Shown here: piece by piece, positions 39,311 through 40,572 of the stretch
Layout of the letters: every line of letters starts with the position of its first letter
Position numbering within the stretch: position 1 is the stretch's first letter
Assembly: GCA_944389025.1 (NCBI GenBank)
Contig: CALXKU010000022.1
Span: forward strand, 1-40,572
Source of the DNA: an uncultured Spirochaetaceae bacterium
Lineage (GTDB): Bacteria > Spirochaetota > Spirochaetia > Sphaerochaetales > Sphaerochaetaceae
DNA: 40,572 bases
Direction of reading: 5' to 3'
Notes under the pieces: generated by a model
Databases searched by the model: none
What the model saw: only the letters and a program-made list of their open reading frames with translations
Told to the model about the DNA's origin: nothing
Made by a program: the position numbers and the translations under genes

Positions 39311-39986
39311 TTGTCTGTACTGTCAATCCATATCGATGAAAGCGGTAATCTGAATCTTTCTAACAGGCAGAATCCTACATTGTCTCACTATGGTTTTCCA
39401 TAATCAGAATGATGATATCTCCTCGGAACTTCAATTCTTAAACAAGAGACTTTCAGATATAAACTGTAATGTTCCTTTTATTCATACATCACCTCTTATA
39501 AGACAAGATGAGCCATTTGAAGATCTTCTTATGACAGACAGGATGTACATCTTCAGGATATTTTCCAGATTTGTGGAACAGCTTCCAATTACTTATATAT
39601 CTTTTTCTGTTACGAAGACCTTCTATCAGGAAGATAAGCGAATAGAGGAAGCTTTCAGACATCAGATAAGGAACTTTATCGAAGATAATCTCGAATGCTT
39701 TCAAAGCTTTGGAAAAATCACCGTGTATTATGACTGTGGTCAGTCCATCATAAGTAAGATTCTCAGAGATACATTTGGAAAGATATTTGGAAGTAGTATG
39801 GATTTCCGTACAGCGCATTAGAAAGATTACAGGCTTATGCAGGTTGCTGATTTTATATGTACTCTTGAACAATCAAAGATCAGATGGGATGAACATAGAC
39901 CAACAAAATCTGAAAAGGATTTCTTCCTTACTCGTCAGATGTTCATGAAGAACTTTTATAAGAAAATAAGCAGGAAACATATCTGA
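39311..39986 (+). pseudogene. DUF3800 protein gene, frameshifted and with an internal stop
   Basis: A TTG start at 39311 with AAGGGG upstream gives (M)SVLSIHIDESGNLNLSNRQ, the DESG opening of DUF3800 (RNase H-like fold, common near mobile elements). This frame stops at about 39404. The continuation MVFHNQNDDISSELQFLNKRL begins one frame over at 39390 and runs to an in-frame TAG at 39819-39821, passing KITVYYDCGQSIISKIL. After the TAG the same frame continues KDYRLMQVADFICTLEQSK, the conserved QVAD motif, to TGA at 39984. At least two lesions, so it is inactive unless the assembly is wrong. Confidence 0.78.
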
Positions 39987-40016
39987 TTCAGCTTAGATAA
40001 TATCTTATGTGAAGTA

Positions 40017-40048
40017 CTCCATCCTACGTTAACGCATAGAGGATGGAG
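40017..40048. repeat. IS right-end hairpin next to the TnpB remnant
   Basis: CTCCATCCT (40017-40025) pairs with AGGATGGAG (40040-40048) across a 14-nt loop that holds the remnant's TAA stop. This is the same arrangement as the intact element's end at 1250-1270. Confidence 0.55.
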
Positions 40049-40253
40049 CTTCCGGTCTCTTAGCAGAAAGCTTCCATGCCTCATACGAGGCGGAGAAGTC
40101 TAACTTCCGCTCCTCCGGAGTACGTGTCCCTTCCAGACAGGTGCAGGATGTTTCATGTCTTCCTGCAAGTAGCAGTGTTTTCGCACTTTTTATATCACGG
40201 TCATCGGTGTAATTGATATATATAGAATCTAGAGATTCTACGCAATTCATCAC
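40029..40253 (-). pseudogene. C-terminal remnant of a second TnpB
   Basis: A 74-residue frame contains TDDRDIKSAKTLLLAG, similar to the TnpB RuvC-III segment (xDRDxNAAxNIL). It ends KRPEAPSSMR, similar to the KQEAP tail common in IS605-type TnpB. The RuvC I and II parts and the full zinc ribbon are missing to the right. It is unrelated in detail to the TnpB at position 32, so it is a separate, older insertion. Confidence 0.55.
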
Positions 40254-40380
40254 AATCTTTCATTGCGTTCAGAAGATGGTGTCTTCTTACTGGTTTTTTT
40301 AATAATGTGACTGGCCCACCGATTTGAGGAGGCATAGCCTTAACCTTGGTGGGCACTTTCATTTATAACATACATCACAT
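40254..40380. other. Non-coding region with two terminator-like hairpins
   Basis: AGAAGA-TGGTG-TCTTCT (40271-40287) is followed by TACTGG and seven Ts. GCCCACC (40314-40320) pairs with GGTGGGC (40348-40354) over a 27-nt loop containing AGGC-ATA-GCCT, and ACTTTCATTT follows. No gene was seen. Confidence 0.45.
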
Positions 40381-40385
40381 TTTAG

Positions 40386-40405
40386 AATTTGTGTATATAC
40401 AAATT
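40386..40405. repeat. Palindrome AATTTGT-GTATAT-ACAAATT
   Basis: Perfect 7-bp arms with a 6-bp centre. It is a possible operator upstream of a gene beyond the window. Confidence 0.45.
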
Positions 40406-40424
40406 AGCTTCCGCTGGATTGTGT

Positions 40425-40495
40425 ATCAAATTTGGTCTTTTTCTATCAAAAATGCGGAAAATCCAATCAAAAATTTGATTCTTGATATCAAAAAT
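40425..40495. repeat. Phased ATCAAAAAT repeats, 21-bp period
   Basis: ATCAAAAAT occurs at 40445, 40466 and 40487, exactly 21 bp apart, with a variant ATCAAATTT at 40425. The phasing places A-tracts on one face of the helix, as in bent regulatory or origin DNA. The window ends 77 bp later. Confidence 0.6.
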
Positions 40496-40572
40496 TGGTT
40501 ATTCGCTATTTCTGGTGGGTAAATAGTCATCAATCCATAATGGGGATGAATGGGAAATCAAATCCGCCCATG

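Noticed and set aside
39489-39872. 127-aa minus-strand frame
   Set aside because: It is antisense to the DUF3800 remnant, which has recognisable family motifs on the other strand.
40445-40495. Start of a CRISPR array at the window edge
   Set aside because: The 9-bp repeats with a 21-bp period are too short and A-rich. They look like phased A-tracts.

Overview
The window looks like a chromosomal segment of a spirochaete, probably a gut-dwelling Sphaerochaeta- or Treponema-like lineage. This is inferred from gene content (a long single-chain NifJ, an ATP/PPi-type PFK of the spirochaete kind, WYL regulators, a FatA-like thioesterase, a divergent xanthine-dehydrogenase-like operon beside dnaE). 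There is no rRNA marker, so the placement is tentative. Positions 1 to about 28.6 kb are mostly ordinary host DNA. Positions 28.7 to 40.5 kb are AT-richer accessory DNA.

Host part. An IS200/IS605-type tnpB insertion (1-1270) truncates a short-chain dehydrogenase gene that is divergent from a TetR regulator. Next come nifJ (pyruvate:ferredoxin oxidoreductase), a PfkB sugar kinase, a WYL regulator, a large internally duplicated lipoprotein and slyX. From 22265 back to 11361 runs one tightly packed leftward gene cluster: three xanthine-dehydrogenase-like subunits, dnaE, a YggT protein, recG, rsmD and an acyl-ACP thioesterase. The catalytic-type XDH-like subunit has lost recognisable molybdenum-site motifs and carries an acidic linker. 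Divergent from it are ligA, then an overlapping trio (aminotransferase, ModE-like winged helix, phosphofructokinase), then a methyltransferase. The divergent ligA/XDH promoters have extended -10 boxes exactly 7 nt from each ATG, which suggests leaderless mRNAs.

The most interesting part starts at 28582. A clean promoter (TTTACA, 17 nt, TATAGT) drives a predicted small RNA of about 90 nt. It has an 11-bp 5' hairpin, a strong terminator, and two exact copies of ACCTCCTTTTGT, a mimic of the 16S rRNA anti-Shine-Dalgarno tail. One copy is single-stranded between the hairpins and the other sits in the terminator loop. The terminator's 3' arm and T-tract (28691-28710) recur exactly at 39005-39024, where there is no matching stem. 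I read these as attL and attR of a 10.3-kb integrative element that uses the sRNA terminator as its attachment site.

Element layout: tyrosine integrase (frameshifted at a G4 run), Xis-like protein, leftward Rep-like protein, an 0.8-kb repeat-rich presumptive origin, DnaB-like ATPase, a restriction-modification module (DUF262-HNH nuclease, EcoRI-type adenine methylase, divergent XRE control protein), a Nudix / small ORF / ankyrin operon whose promoter resembles the two RM promoters, and a serine recombinase.

Beyond attR lies a decayed island: a structured RNA directly upstream of a broken DUF3800 gene, a TnpB C-terminal remnant with its end hairpin, and phased A-tract repeats at the window edge. 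No tRNA, rRNA or CRISPR array was seen.
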